Source of the DNA: Beta vulgaris subsp. vulgaris | Taxonomy: Eukaryota; Streptophyta; Magnoliopsida; Caryophyllales; Amaranthaceae | Assembly (NCBI RefSeq): GCF_026745355.1 | Contig: NC_079209.1 | Coordinates: forward strand, 45,834,971 to 45,898,970 | Reading direction: 5' to 3' | DNA: 64,000 nt | Shown: piece after piece, positions 33,270 through 44,729 of the stretch | Layout: each line of letters opens with the position of its first letter | Position numbering within the stretch: position 1 is the stretch's first letter | Notes under the pieces: generated by a model | Seen by the model: only the letters and a program-made list of their open reading frames with translations | The model's database searches: none | Told to the model about the DNA's origin: nothing | Made by a program: the position numbers and the translations under genes

Positions 33270-35239
33270 TTGCTCGTGAAACAGATGGAGTGCCTCCAGA
33301 TTCCTCTTCATCTCGGGTCTCCACTCATGGTGGCCGAAATTCCCAGAGAAACCGGGGTCAAAATCATGCTCAAAAACGGAATTCGGGTGGTCAAGGTGGC
33401 CGGACCGGCGGTCGTGGTGGCCGGAACTCCGGCAGTGGTGGTGGCCGGTCCGGCGGTGGTGGCCGTGGTCAGGCTGGTCTGTCGGCTGGATGGCAGCAGC
33501 AGGGGGCTCCTGCTGGACAAGCGTGGCAGTGGGGTTGGGGCCAAGGTCCTTGGGCCTTACCTCCTTCCCCCTACCCCACTCTACCTTGGGCTAGACCTGC
33601 CCATGCATTTCCTTATGGGGCGCCAGGGGTATTGGGCCCAAAATCGGGCCAACAGCAACAACAGCAAGCATATGTTGCTGCCACAGCTTCCTCTCCTCCT
33701 ACTTCTAGCCCAACGGACATTGAATCTGCTATGTACACTCTTGGGCTCACTCCACCGGACCCAAACTGGTATATGGACACTGGAGCCACTTCCCATATGA
33801 CATCCACCCAAGGTACTCTCTCTCCCTATTTTAATTTGAGCAATTCTCGTGGTATAATTGTTGGTAATGGTAATTCTATTCCTGTTCATGGTTATGGAGA
33901 CACTCATTTACTTTCCCCACACTCCACCTTACACCTCAAAAATGTTCTTCATGCTCCCCAACTTGTTAAAAATTTAGTCTCTGTTCGTAAATTTACCACC
34001 GATAACTCTGTTTCTGTGGAATTTGATCCTTTTGGGTTTTCTGTGAAGGATTTACACACGGGGAGCCGCCTAATGAGATGTGAGAGTCAAGGAGCTCTTT
34101 ATCCTCTATCCACTACCATTGCTTCACCTCCTCCAGATTTTGCCGCCTTGGCCTCTTCCACTTGGCATGAGCGTTTGGGACATCCGGGCCATCCTATTCT
34201 AGCTACTCTTAGAAATAATAAATTGATTGTGTGTAATCAACCTAGTAGCTCATCTACTTGTGTTTCTTGTCCACTTGGAAAACTTGTTAAGTTGCCATTT
34301 GTTGCATCTACTTCTTGTACTGTTATGCCTTTTGATATTATCCATGCTGATATTTGGACATCCCCTGTTTTGAGTTCTTTGGGCCATCGTTACTATCTTG
34401 TCTTATTGGATGATTTTACCAATTTTGTGTGGACATTTCCATTAGCTAAGAAATCTCAAGTGTATGCCACTTTTCTTTCTTTTCAAGCTTTTATCCGCAC
34501 TCAATTTGAACGGGACATTAAAACTCTCCAATGTGACAATGGGCGGGAATTTGATAATGCACCTTTGCATGAATTTTGTAAGAACAATGGCTTGCTTTTT
34601 CGTTTCTCTTGTCCTTATTCTTCTTCCCAAAATGGAAAAGCCGAACGAAAAATTCGTACTATTAACAATAGCATTCGCACTCTTCTTGCTCATGCATCCA
34701 TCCCCCCTTCCTTTTGGCATCATGCATTACAAACTGCAACATATCTTCTTAACATTCTTCCTATGAAGGGCCTTCATTATCACACTCCTCACAAAATTCT
34801 CTACCAACGGGACCCATCTTATGATCACCTAAGAGTTTTTGGGTGCTTGTGTTATCCCCTTATCCCTTCTACCACCATCCACAAACTTCAAGCCCGCTCC
34901 ACTCCTTGTGTTTTCTTGGGTTATCCTCCTAATCATCGTGGTTACAAATGTTATGACATCTCCTCTCACAAAATTATTGTATGTCGCCATGTCGTGTTTG
35001 ATGAGTCCACTTTCCCATTTGCCTCCTTACATCAACCACCCTCTCATGCATATGATTTTTTTGATGATGGGGTTCATCCTACCATCCTCCACCAACTACA
35101 AACAGCCCAACCACAAATATCCCAACCCCTAAACACTATTGTGGATCCGCGTGTCTCTCCTACACAGGCCCAAACTCCCCACGCCTCTCCCCGTTTACAC
35201 GCTGCTGGGTCCCCTACACGCGTGTCTTTCAGTTGTTAA
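33259..35239 (+). CDS. Protease-integrase polyprotein of the RE1-like copia (C-terminally truncated)
   Basis: An open frame of over 650 codons. Numbering from 33290: residues 15-62 are Arg/Gly-rich, 121-126 a Gln run, the protease site DTGATSHM is at 163-170, and the GAG-pre-integrase/HHCC region has WHERLGH (292-298) with CVSC (324-327). The integrase core has Asp354 (HADIW), Asp416 (CDNGREF) and Glu452 (KAERK), giving the D,D(35)E spacing. The integrase C-terminal GCLCYP...VFLGY follows. The frame stops (SFSC, then TAA) before any reverse transcriptase. The upstream codons from about 33259 belong to the same frame and join the gag across a one-base shift. Integrase looks catalytically intact, but the element is not. 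Confidence 0.85.
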
Positions 35240-35386
35240 TGCCGGATTTTGACCCACCACATACACAACCACCGCATTCAGCCAACATTCACCCATACGT
35301 TCCACCTCAAACCCATACCTTTGTCAAAATTACGACTTTGGAGCTGTAAAACCCTTCCATTTCTACTTTGCTATCTCATGGTGGTC

Positions 35387-35590
35387 CTAATTGTTAGCTA
35401 TTGGCATTGCCACCATCACTGGTTGAAATGATTCTGTCTCAACACCCATATCTTCTTGAGTAACTGTTACATTAGTGTGTACACTATTATTCACCAAAGA
35501 CTGACTTTTTGATGTCTGAGCTGATTCAATATACTCCTTCGGTGCCAACGAGTTGATCACCAGCCCAACGACCGTCTTTTTCCGACCCAT
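35387..35590 (-). pseudogene. LINE ORF1 N-terminus
   Basis: Starts MGRKKTVVGLVIN on the minus strand, a basic N-terminus like that of the second LINE (MARGRAKK at 42099), and ends at IANN, where the copia-derived sequence begins. Beyond it, on the minus-strand 5' side, the leader runs to about 35690; a T-run of about 27 bases at 35701-35725 lies next to it. Confidence 0.55.
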
Positions 35591-35729
35591 ACACTAAGTC
35601 AGCGCACGATAGATGACACTTTATTTTACGCCAGCAGAGAGTTTATTCAGCTTTTCCCCCTGGCATTTCTACAAAATGGTTTATAGGTTTTCGAATTTGA
35701 TTTTTTTTTTTTTTTTTTTTTTTTACAAT

Positions 35730-36240
35730 TACACTTCTTTATAATAAAATAAAGAAAATATTAGAATAATAAATGCCTTCAATTTCTAATGTTCTTATGA
35801 TATAGATTTGAAAGCTTTTTTAATCTAACAAAATACTATGAATGGATGATGGGTGGATTTTCACATCAATTCATATTTTGCTTGATTTTTTTAAATAGAC
35901 AATTGCAACAAAAACTAAAATCAAATTGCTCAAATCACGCATAATTGGTTGAGGAAAAAATTGATAAAGTAACAAATCTAAAATAGAGAATTTGGGAAGA
36001 TATAAAAGGAAGGTCGTAAAAAGTCTCCTACAACTATAAGTATTACCACAACTAAACATGGAACCCGAGTTAGCAGAGAGAATAAGAAAAAATGTTTTAA
36101 CCATGTTAAGAGGGTATCAACGCATTATTCTATTTGCAATGTAATATATATGTACTTAAGTGATAATCCTTATTTTGATACACACACATTGCTACTAGAG
36201 AAGTATATAACAGTGAAAAATTAATTTTGCAGCCTAAAAA
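35730..36240. other. Intergenic, no gene seen
   Basis: AT-rich sequence without recognisable coding or terminal repeats. Confidence 0.5.
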
Positions 36241-36244
36241 AGTA

Positions 36245-36504
36245 CTCCCTTTGTATTTTTTAATCTTTCCTACTTTGACTTTGCACGTTTGCCAATGCAC
36301 TTATTCTACATTAAATATCTTTCATTACATATTAGTAAAAATTATAATAATTGAATATTAATAAAGTATTCATTGAGACGAATCAAACAAGACCTTACAT
36401 GACTATATTTTTTTCTTATATATTGAGAAAAATCTAAAAGATTCTCTCTAATTGTGAATAGTGTCAAGATTCTAAATGAGAAAGATAAAAAGATATAGAG
36501 GGAG
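36245..36504. mobile_element. Stowaway MITE
   Basis: The left end is CTCCCTTTGTATTTTTTAAT and the right end read inward CTCCCTCTATATCTTTTTAT. TA is duplicated at 36243-36244 and 36505-36506. It is 260 bp, non-coding, a typical Tc1/mariner-derived MITE, older than the one at 20165 judging by its mismatched TIRs. Confidence 0.85.
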
Positions 36505-36509
36505 TATAT

Positions 36510-37480
36510 GTTAACTTTCAATTTGCAGTAATGTTGAAATTTAGTTTATGGAAATTAATATGTTTGAACTTCGAATCTGGAAATCATATATATGTAAAAA
36601 TGATAATTCTGGGTAATGCATATGTTAAGCTTCATACGTTTAACTTAAATTTTTTTTGAAAAATATGTTATATATTCAATTTGAAATGTATATGTTAAAC
36701 TCCAATTTCTAAAAATATGAACTTCAACTTCAATTTTTGGAAAACATGAATTCCAACTTCAATTTCTGGAAATAAATTCTAATTAATGTATTTCGAAAAG
36801 AAAATATACATATGAGCAGGTTCCTGACAAACACAAGCGACTAATGGGAATTTGAATTCCGACAAAAAAATTTGGTGAGAATTATGGGCAAGAATTTCGG
36901 TGAGAATTTCGGGAAAGAATTCAAAACACATACACATTATGGATAGGAGAAAGAAATCTCTAAGGTGGGCAGAGAGGAGATACATTTGAAATAGGTAGTA
37001 TTTAATTTTTTTTCGGACCATAACAAAATTTAAATTCGAAATTAAAAAATTTTCAGATTTATGGTTTGAAATTCAAATGAATATGTGAAGATAGTTGATT
37101 TCGTACCCCACCATTATTAGCCAACGAGAGCACTTGTGTATGTTGTCCCCACATATACTTAGTGGATGTGTAGCCTTTCTCACCATTAATACACATGATT
37201 AAAATATTAGAATTTCATGTAACCTAAGCATGAAAGATGAAGCGGAGCAATAAAATAAAATATTATATTTCTTACTGTGCAATAATGGATGGAGAAATAG
37301 ATTTAAATTAAACAAAATTTACCTCTTACTTGCTTTGTACACGCTCCAATTATTTTTAATCTGTACTTTATTTCCTTTTTGGTTTAATTCTTTTTAATCT
37401 AGATAATGTTGCCTTTTCTATTCTTGGTAACCTGTTTACTTTTCCTCTTTTTTAATCCATGTCATCCACTTTTCAATAAA
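36510..37480. other. Intergenic; local repeats of AACTTCAATTTCTGGAAA
   Basis: The phrase AACTTCAATTTCTGGAAA and variants recur between 36530 and 36780. No gene is supported. Confidence 0.5.
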
Positions 37481-37507
37481 TTGATGTTCTTGTAGTGCAC
37501 ATTGAAC

Positions 37508-37711
37508 CTAAAAGAACTCACTGAATTCAGATGATGGGGGTAAGAAAAAATTATTTGCCGTCGTTTTCCTTAATGATTCTCTGGGAGTTGTTATGAAGTT
37601 TGGTGTAATGGAGCTATGGAGGAAGTTGAGATTGAGGAGTTTGGTGATGGTGTGGCAGTTGAAGTTGGAATAACGAGTCGAAAGGAGGAGAGAGAAAGCG
37701 ACGGAAGCCAC
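37508..37711 (-). pseudogene. Transit-peptide-like gene fragment without an ATG
   Basis: A frame of 67 codons rich in Ser, Thr, Leu and Asn reads like an organelle targeting peptide (ASVAFSLLLSTRY at its start). The first codon is GTG where ATG would be expected, and the frame stops before any conserved domain. The upstream sequence on the minus strand (about 37720-37900) looks like a leader. It could be a decayed first exon or chance. A CACTA-like terminus (TTCTTGTAGTG) ends at 37497 next to it. Confidence 0.25.
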
Positions 37712-38628
37712 AGGGATCGGATTATCACTTTGATTTGTGAATTTTATGAGAGATTATGGGTGGGTGATACTAATGAATGATCTTGATAAAAGAGAGATTT
37801 GGGGTGGCAGTTTCAACATTGGTGAATGAGTGCAGAAGGATAGAGGAATGTTTTGGAGGTTAAAGAAGACGGAAGAGAGAAGGAAGGAGGGGATGGAAGA
37901 AAGGAGGGTATGTTAGTGGCGTGTAAAAAAGAGCATGTTAATGGTTAGGGTTTAATTAGTTTATAAAGAAAAGAAATAGTCATGTTTAGTGGAATTTTCA
38001 AAAAAAAAAAAAAAGTTACCAAAATTATATAAGAACGATTTGTAACTAAAAAACCGCATTGTATTCTTAATTTCTTATTAAATGTATTATTTTTGTGGTA
38101 AAAATCAACAAAATAGTCATGTAATAGAGGCGTTTATATTGTCTTACTTACAGAATGTTTGTGAAAGAAAAACATTCTATATAAACCTGAAAGATGCTCA
38201 ACATACTTAACCGTTCTCTATTCAGTATTTCGAATTCCCACTTTTGTAGTAGTGAATATGTTTGAAGTGTTTGTAGAGAGGTTTTGAGAGAATTTCATAA
38301 TATGAAGGCGTCGGAAAGCATGGGAAAACTTAGTAGAACACGAGGCTATTTATAAGAAAATAATTTTGCAAATCGCATGTAAGAGATAAAAACAACATTG
38401 CAATTGGCACATGGCCATGCGAGCCACGCAAGACACGTAGTTACTTTTGCGCTTCTGTGTTTCGTTGGCTCTATCGATGTTGCGCTTGCACATCCTGGTG
38501 CGCTTGGCGCATCGGGATGCACATCGCGCAATCGCATATCTGACTATATTTGTTTTGGTTTAAAAGATTCTTTTTATCCAACATTATATAATATCTTTTA
38601 GATTCAAATCAGAAATCAACATCTTCAT

Positions 38629-38883
38629 TTCTTGATACTCTTTTAGGAGCCCATTTTGTTGTATACAAGGCCCTAAACATATAAGGGCCCAACATATTAT
38701 TATTATGAACTCAATCATCTTCATTTCTTCTTGGGATAGAGATGAGATAGAAAGTAGGGTTCACTCTGTAATATTTTCCCGTACTTCATTTCTTCTCTTT
38801 ATGAAATACGAGATCTTAATGGAGCTAATGAATGAGAGAGGGAGACTAGTTCTTGGTACTCTTTTAGGAGCCCATTTTGTTGT
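38629..38883. repeat. 34-bp direct repeat, 221 bp apart
   Basis: TTCTTGRTACTCTTTTAGG followed by AGCCCATTTTGTTGT occurs at 38629-38662 and 38850-38883 with one difference. The sequence between has no gene. The stretch 37900-39280 as a whole holds no supported coding region; 38400-38530 is locally richer in GC (GCGCTTGGCGCATC). Confidence 0.7.
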
Positions 38884-39289
38884 GGTCACACTTATTTTTA
38901 CAACAAAAGGTAGAAAACTTTAATATCTAATAATTCTTAATAGAATACATATGAACACATTATGATGTAAAAATTAGGATCAGATGAGATTATTAATTTT
39001 GTGAATTTTTGATTTTCAACTTATTTCAGTTCACTTAGAGTAATTAAAATATATATAAAATAATGTGCATTGGAGACGGTAATAAAACAAACGTAGTGAT
39101 CGTAATAAAAACGTATCAAGAATACTAGCTCACTTGTTCAAACTTTGGCTACTGTTTTGTTATTGGTAAGAAAAAATACAATTCAAATAAAAACCCTTTA
39201 TCATAAAAAGTTAAGCACCAACACAAATAACATTTAGCTTCATAATACAAAGTAAAATATATAGCTGCAGCAATTTAGGTAATATTACT

Positions 39290-40763
39290 TTAAGCTTGCT
39301 TCTGTAAGGCCACGACTTTTTCCCAAGCAGGCCTAGCTAAGATATCCTTGCACCAAGCACTCACAAGGGGACGTTCATCAAACAAATGCTTCACTTTTGT
39401 ACCACTCAAGTAATGCAAGCCCGGCAAGTGATGAAGATCAGCCAATGTAAAGGAATCACCACCTAAGTACTTTGAGTTAGCCAAACGAGCTTCGTAAACA
39501 TCAAGGACTTTAGCTAACTTGGCCTCGTTCTCCTCGACTACAACATTGTTGATTTCCATGCCGAAAAAACTCTTATAAACGAGCTCCCATGACAGCTTAC
39601 TTGCTGCTGGATCAAATTGGTGAGCCTCGACTTCCATCCAAACCCCAATATCTGCCATTTGCTTTCCGTCATTGTGTACAAGAGAAGTTCCGTTGCTTTC
39701 GTAGGTGTATGCTATGTATTTTGTAATTGCCCTTGATTCTGATTAATGAAAAATGATACTTCTATTATACTCAATTGACAAAATAAAAGTATAGAACTAA
39801 TCATGATGATGTAGATTGATCATTCAAATTAGATAGTGTGGAACACTAGTGAAAGTTAATTAGTCTTCAAGATGTTCGTTGACTTACCAAAGAGCTTGAC
39901 ATCTCCATCTTCAAAAGCTGGTATTTGACCAAATGGCTGGAAAAACATCATCAAGGAAAAGTCATACCTCATCGCAAATATAGCTCAAATAATACTTAAC
40001 TGAGTATTTAACCTTTATAAACCCAACATGTAACCATGAGAATATTTATAGTACACCTGAACATGTACCCAAGACTATTTTCTCTAAATGAGCAAAATGA
40101 GGGAATGAGCAAATGAGCAAAATGAACAAATGAGCAAATGAGCAAACATTTCTACTCATTTAAAAAAATGAGCACACTTTTATTACAAAACGAGCAAAAT
40201 GAGCAAATGAGTAAATGAGCAAAATGCCCATGTGAGCAAATTTGGTGCCAAATGAGCACCTGAAGTTCTAATTTATTACAAAAATACCCCCCTGGGTGTA
40301 CCATGCTCATCATACACCCAGGTGTATGATGAGTGAACTCTGTAACCATTATTGTGGCGTCCTTATAGTTCTAGCTACAGAATTGTCCGTCCTTATAGTT
40401 CTATTAGTCTAGCTATATATATATATATATGCTTTTGCCACAAATTTCCATGATAATGACCACGACTCCATGGACATTGTTATGAACATTTTTTCTTTCT
40501 AGGATATTACAATTAAAGTTTAAGCACTAGTAACACAAGTACACAACTTATTACCGTCTACCAAGCACGTCATACGATGAAACCTACTAAGAATTTAGCA
40601 AATAAAGCAAACTTACATTAAGGTAAATAAAAGGTTGTTGCTTGTGAGCGCCGGATTTCAAGTCGACGGGAACCAACTCGAAATCGAGCTCCTTCTCTTG
40701 CGCAGCTGCCAATACACGGAGGGTGGCTCCGGAGTGAGGAATTCCATGAATCTTAATTCCCAT
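39290..40763 (-). CDS. GSTF: Glutathione S-transferase, phi class (three exons)
   Basis: Exons at 40617-40763, 39888-39936 and 39290-39738 join to 645 bp (214 residues plus stop), the normal phi GST length. Introns have GT/AG borders (donors AAT|GTAAGT and TTG|GTAAGT, acceptors CAG), in the phi-class positions. The N-terminal thioredoxin fold has [19 protein letters not shown] with the catalytic Ser11, [11 protein letters not shown] and the glutathione-binding ESRAI. The C-terminal helical domain has [15 protein letters not shown] and [15 protein letters not shown]. The enzyme conjugates glutathione to electrophiles or carries flavonoids and hormones in the cytosol; phi GSTs are usually stress-inducible. 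No frame break is seen. Intron 1 carries a minisatellite (40080-40260). It stands alone, with no clustered paralogue in the window. Confidence 0.93.
40080..40260. repeat. ATGAGCAAA minisatellite in GST intron 1
   Basis: More than ten imperfect copies of an 8-11 base unit (ATGAGCAAA, ATGAGCAA) occur between 40088 and 40256, in two blocks separated by a short AT-rich spacer. Confidence 0.85.
40310..40333. repeat. Near-perfect palindrome in GST intron 1
   Basis: CATCATACACC, CA, GGTGTATGATG: two 11-base arms with a 2-base centre. The intron transcript could form a strong hairpin here. Confidence 0.8.
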
Positions 40764-40889
40764 TTTTATGATTATGTATAATGTATGCGTTTATTATCAG
40801 ATAGAGTTGTTAACTTGATAGTTGAAATGAAAACTAGTAGTTGTTCTTTTATTTGTTTTTGTGATAAAAGCTCATCTATGCTAATAGAT

Positions 40890-40898
40890 TATTTATAG
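40890..40898 (-). promoter_or_regulatory. Candidate TATA box of the GST gene
   Basis: CTATAAATA on the minus strand, 127 bp upstream of the ATG, a usual distance for a plant promoter with a leader of about 100 bp. Confidence 0.55.
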
Positions 40899-40899
40899 T

Positions 40900-41800
40900 G
40901 AAAGACTGAAAGCTATAGCTCCACCATCAAGGCAATTATGCAGCTAGAATAATAGAATTATCCACGAAACTCCCTGTTTCCTTGACTTTCATTTGTCAAC
41001 TTTTGTTTTCATAATGAGTAGTCGTAGGTGGCATTTTCTGACTTCCGTGTCGTTAACGACTACGTCTATAGCGACGTGCTGCATTTGCATATGGGAAGAA
41101 ACTAGTATTTTAGCTCGAGCGATATTTTGTGTTAATTATAATTATTAAGTATATTATTATTTATATATTTTATAAATGATTTTATTAATTTTTAATAATA
41201 ATTAATCTAGTGCAAAATAAAAAAATTGGAAGTTATGACATGATAAGTTATCTAAAAGAAATTATAAGGAATTTGGGATAAAAATAACAATTTTAATGGA
41301 ATATAGGTAAGAGAATGTTATTACATAAAAAGCGTTAAAGATCAAAAATCTTGTCTACATATTAATTATATGACTTTATTATATTTTGAGACATTAAACA
41401 TTGAAATTGTAATAGATTAGTGGTTAAACTCTCACATTTCATTTCAGATATCATGTGTTCGAATCCTAGCAATTACATGTTGTTTATATCTTTGATTGAG
41501 AGTAGATAATGTGTATTATGAGCTTAAGAAAAAGTATCACGAGGCACTGTTCATTTGATAGGAACACCTTTTAATATGTTTGTATAGTTACTGTAGGACC
41601 CCACCTAGAGGACCTTTACAAATTAGGTCACCCCTAACCTCCCCTTATCCCCTTAAACTCATAACTTCAGTCAACCCTAATTCCTATGCATATGATTTGT
41701 TTAGACAGTTGATCATCTCTTCGAGCCCTTTGTATCCGGTCATTAATTCCTTACACCATTAGTAGAAAGACATTAACTTTCTTTTGTCACATATTATTGA
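40900..41800. other. GST upstream region, no gene seen
   Basis: No supported reading frame. AT-rich from 41110 to 41480. A C-rich block (ACCCCTAACCTCCCCTTATC) lies near 41633. Confidence 0.5.
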
Positions 41801-41801
41801 A

Positions 41802-42030
41802 TTAGATTTTGAAGCCCGTGCACGGGTTGTTGTTTATTTTATTTTATTTTCACAAATTTTTTGTTGATATTATTGTTGATTTTGTGTTGTCATTAAATGA
41901 GATTTTTCAACACCATTGTATTTACATACTTCCTTCGTTCTTTTTCTATTATAACAATTACCGCTTTACATAGTTTCATCTTTTGGAACCATTTCACTTT
42001 TGGTTAAAAAAAACAACTACAATTAACAAT
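41802..42030 (-). mobile_element. Helitron 3' end (third family), truncated
   Basis: On the minus strand the sequence has the perfect palindrome CCCGTGCACGGG (41815-41826 plus) followed by CTTCAAAAT and CTAA with T as next host base, the arrangement of a Helitron 3' terminus. The 5' end is not visible; the LINE begins at about 42045. Both the length and the identification are tentative. Confidence 0.45.
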
Positions 42031-42098
42031 ATTGTCAAAAAAAGATTTTCTCTCTTGGCGTAGCTTAAGGCCATTTAGCCTTATTCTGCGCTGGTGCC

Positions 42099-43404
42099 AT
42101 GGCAAGAGGGCGAGCTAAGAAAGTGCTCAGAAGAGGAAGGGAAAATCGAAGGGACCGTCGACATCACCTGTAAGGAAGACAAAAAGTGTGGATGAAGTAA
42201 ATGGAATTCCAGCTCTAAAAGTTCCTAGTACTATTCTAGTGAAACCTGAATTAGATGAGGAGGAAATTGATAATGTGACTGAGATAATTCCCCCGCCTTC
42301 ATTGGAGGATATGGTTTAGCAATAGATGGAGAAGGCGATTCTATCAGACTGGTTGAATGTTATAAAGAGTGCTTCCAAGGAGGCAATGCAAGTGGTGCGA
42401 GAAGACTCTCGTGGGGGTGTGGAATCTGCAATTCCAGTTCTAGAGGTGAATAAGGTAAACTCGAACCCTAATGTCATTTCAATAGAGTCTGAGGATATAC
42501 AGGATGAAGTTAAGTATTGGTCGTCGGCGATGGTGTGCTATGTGCTAACCCAACTATGTGTGATGGAGGGTTTTTTTCGCCGCATCTGGGGTAAGTTAGG
42601 CATTGATAAGATTGGTGTTGTTGGTAGAGGGGTCCTTATTTTGTGATTTGAATCAATGGAGCCTTGTTTGAAATTTGCAACTAAGGGGTTCCAACTTTTT
42701 GACCAAAAACAAATATTACTAAACTTTGGGATCCTGATAAGTCCATTGATAAAACTGGTGTGAAGAGTGTGCCTATTTGGGTTAAATTTCCCAAATTACC
42801 TTTTAAATACTTGAGTGAAAAGAATTTGTTCAGGATAGCAGGTATTATTAGGAGTGCATTAAAGATAGACCAGGCTACAAAAGCCAAGGATAAGTTGATT
42901 TTTGATCGTGTTATGATTGAAGTGGGTATGCAGCAACAATTGCCAGATGTTGTTGAATTTTGTAATGAACATGGGCTTTTAGTAACTCAGATGGTTGAAT
43001 ATGAATGGAAGCCTGTGAAATGTGGAAAATGTAAGGGGTTTGGACATGAGGATATACAATGTAAGAGGAATACAGGGAGGAAAATATGGGTTTGGACATG
43101 AGGATATTTCAATTGGTTGGGGAAGTTCAACCTCAACATGGGTTAGTTGAATGGCCATGCTCAACTTACTGTGAATGTGCATAACTCATTTGCAACATTG
43201 ATTGAAGAGGAGGGTGTTGTGAATGAGGTTAGAAAGACTGGAAATGAGACAGAGTCAACTAGGACTACCAAGGTGGTTTCTGGTGTTTGTAGTACAAGTG
43301 TTGGGGAGACTAGCAATAAAGATACAGCTAAGGAATTGGAGGGGCAGGTGGATGAAATTGATGTTAATAGTCAGGGGGTGATATCCCTTTACCAAAATGG
43401 ATAA
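42099..43404 (+). pseudogene. LINE ORF1 with DUF4283 and CCHC knuckle
   Basis: The ATG at 42099 opens a basic start (MARGRAKKVLRRG) that hits a stop after a frame change near 42135. The rest runs in a second frame (PVRKTKSVDEV, a stop near 42316, then ILSDWLNVIKSASKEA), a third with VPIWVKFPKLPFKYL (42760 on), and ends with VKCGKCKGFGHEDIQC, an intact CX2CX4HX4C zinc knuckle near 43020. At least three breaks. In working LINEs this protein binds the RNA. Confidence 0.75.
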
Positions 43405-44720
43405 TATACTTGCTTGGAACGTGAGAGGTCTAAACAATAAGTTGAAACAAAATGAGATGAGAAATTTTATTTACTGTCACAATGTCAAATTGTTTAGCCT
43501 CTTAGAGACCGGGGTGAAAGGTCATAACCTTGGAACCTTTGATAGTACGAGCGGTCAATAGTTAGTGGTGTCAATATAGTTAACCAGTTCAGTTCTGGTT
43601 CAAACCAAACAGTTCAGTTAACTTGAGTTCAGTTAATCCAGTTCATTTTTTCCAGCTTAATTGATTCACTTTAAACTTTTTCGGTTTCGGTTTCAATCCA
43701 TATAGTTAATTCAATTTTTAGTTCTGTTCAGTTCAATTTACAGTTGTCTTTTGGTTTGACTCGTACAGTTTTGGTTTAAACATTTGACTTTTTACCTATT
43801 ACTATCAGTTAAACTATTATTTTCCAGTTCGGATTCAGTTCATTTCAGTTTCTTAGAAAAACTTCATCAACTCGGGTGGAGTTTAATATCGGTTATGCTA
43901 TATGCATCTTTTTATCTCTTCATGTTTTGGGTCAAAAGCTTACCCGTTACAAAAAAATGAATTTAGACGGACTTTTGTCATATCAGTTGAACTTGTCGAA
44001 ACTGGCGATACCCTCAAGATTCAAGAGACGTATCTATATTTGTCTACGAAAGCGCATTTAAAAGTTGCTAAGTTTACTGTGAAATTGTTTTATCAAAGGT
44101 TCGACGGTACATTTGGGTGATATTCAATTTTTCAATTTCAAATTCTTCATTTAGAATGTCTAATCATTGTTCATTTGTATGTTGATTATAATTACGTTAG
44201 TGATATTAAATGTAATTATGTATGATGCCATTGTAATGTTACTATGTAACGTTATGTTTTCTATAGTTTTCCAATGTGTATATTGACTTGTAACTATTAA
44301 TGATGAATTGATGGTGATCAAGGTGATGATGATTTATAATGGTGCATAATCATAATTAGTGATGATAATGATGATTAAAGTCGATAAACACACGCTAATA
44401 CGAGTATCATGTGACAAAAATTAGTGTAGGTGGGTAATCATTAAGTTAAACTAGATTAGTATACGATTATAAATCTAGACATTTTTTAGCTTGTAAAATT
44501 ATCCTCTTAAATTTAAATATTCACGACATTGCAATATTCATTTTTGCCCCAGTCCAAAAAGAATGGAAGCAAGAATTTTGGCATGAATTAATTTCTTATG
44601 TAAATTTTATCTCCCTCCCTTTTATCATCCTTGTAGATTTTAATGAGATTAGTGATGCTTCGGATAAAATGGGGGGTGCTCAATATAACTCTTCTCGTTC
44701 TTTAGTCATGCATAATTTAT
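43397..44720 (+). pseudogene. LINE endonuclease, split by an insertion
   Basis: The start MDNILAWNVRGLNNKLKQN at 43397 is the conserved beginning of ORF2, running to LFSLLETGVKG (about 43530). Homology returns at about 44540 with VQKEWKQEFW and ILVDFNEISDASDKMGG, the GDFNE motif region with Val for Gly. The 0.98 kb in between does not belong to the LINE; its first 300 bp repeats GTTCAGTT-like words and may begin a hAT-like element (TAGTGGTGTCAAT). Confidence 0.7.
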
Positions 44721-44729
44721 TTAGTACGT

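Larger units (their letters stand above)
32289..35385 (+). mobile_element. RE1-like Ty1-copia retrotransposon, 3' half missing
   Basis: A 207-bp candidate LTR, a PBS, gag, protease and complete integrase are followed by an abrupt end about 150 bp after the integrase frame closes. RT, RNase H and the 3' LTR are absent. The sequence on both sides is the minus-strand LINE, but the LINE also lacks the middle of ORF1, so one deletion probably removed the copia 3' half together with LINE sequence. The right boundary is approximate. Confidence 0.75.
23258..35690 (-). mobile_element. L1-type LINE, interrupted by two insertions
   Basis: Minus-strand pieces appear in the right order for a plant L1: ORF1 start (about 35590-35387), DUF4283-like ORF1 (32285-31631), apurinic-type endonuclease (31454-30703), reverse transcriptase (30041-29293), and zinc-binding zf-RVT (about 23790-23600). 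The poly-A tail appears as the T-run at 23257-23267. Interruptions are a CACTA element (23822-28662) and a truncated copia (32289 to about 35385). Without them the LINE is about 4.5 kb. All frames carry stops and shifts. Confidence 0.82.

Noticed and set aside
33308..33544. Minus-strand frames opposite the copia gag/protease
   Set aside because: Antisense shadows of the Arg/Gly-rich coding region.
37487..38254. Two lone CACTA-like right ends (TTCTTGTAGTG at 37487-37497, TTTTGTAGTAGTG at 38242-38254)
   Set aside because: No left partner CACTA terminus or subterminal repeats could be found for either; too short to call.
41927..41960. Stowaway-like start TACTTCCTTCGTTC
   Set aside because: No matching right end; probably cut by the LINE or chance.
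43560..44535. hAT element beginning TAGTGGTGTCAAT inside the second LINE
   Set aside because: No inverted right end (ATTGACACCA) was found, so it is only described as a foreign insert.
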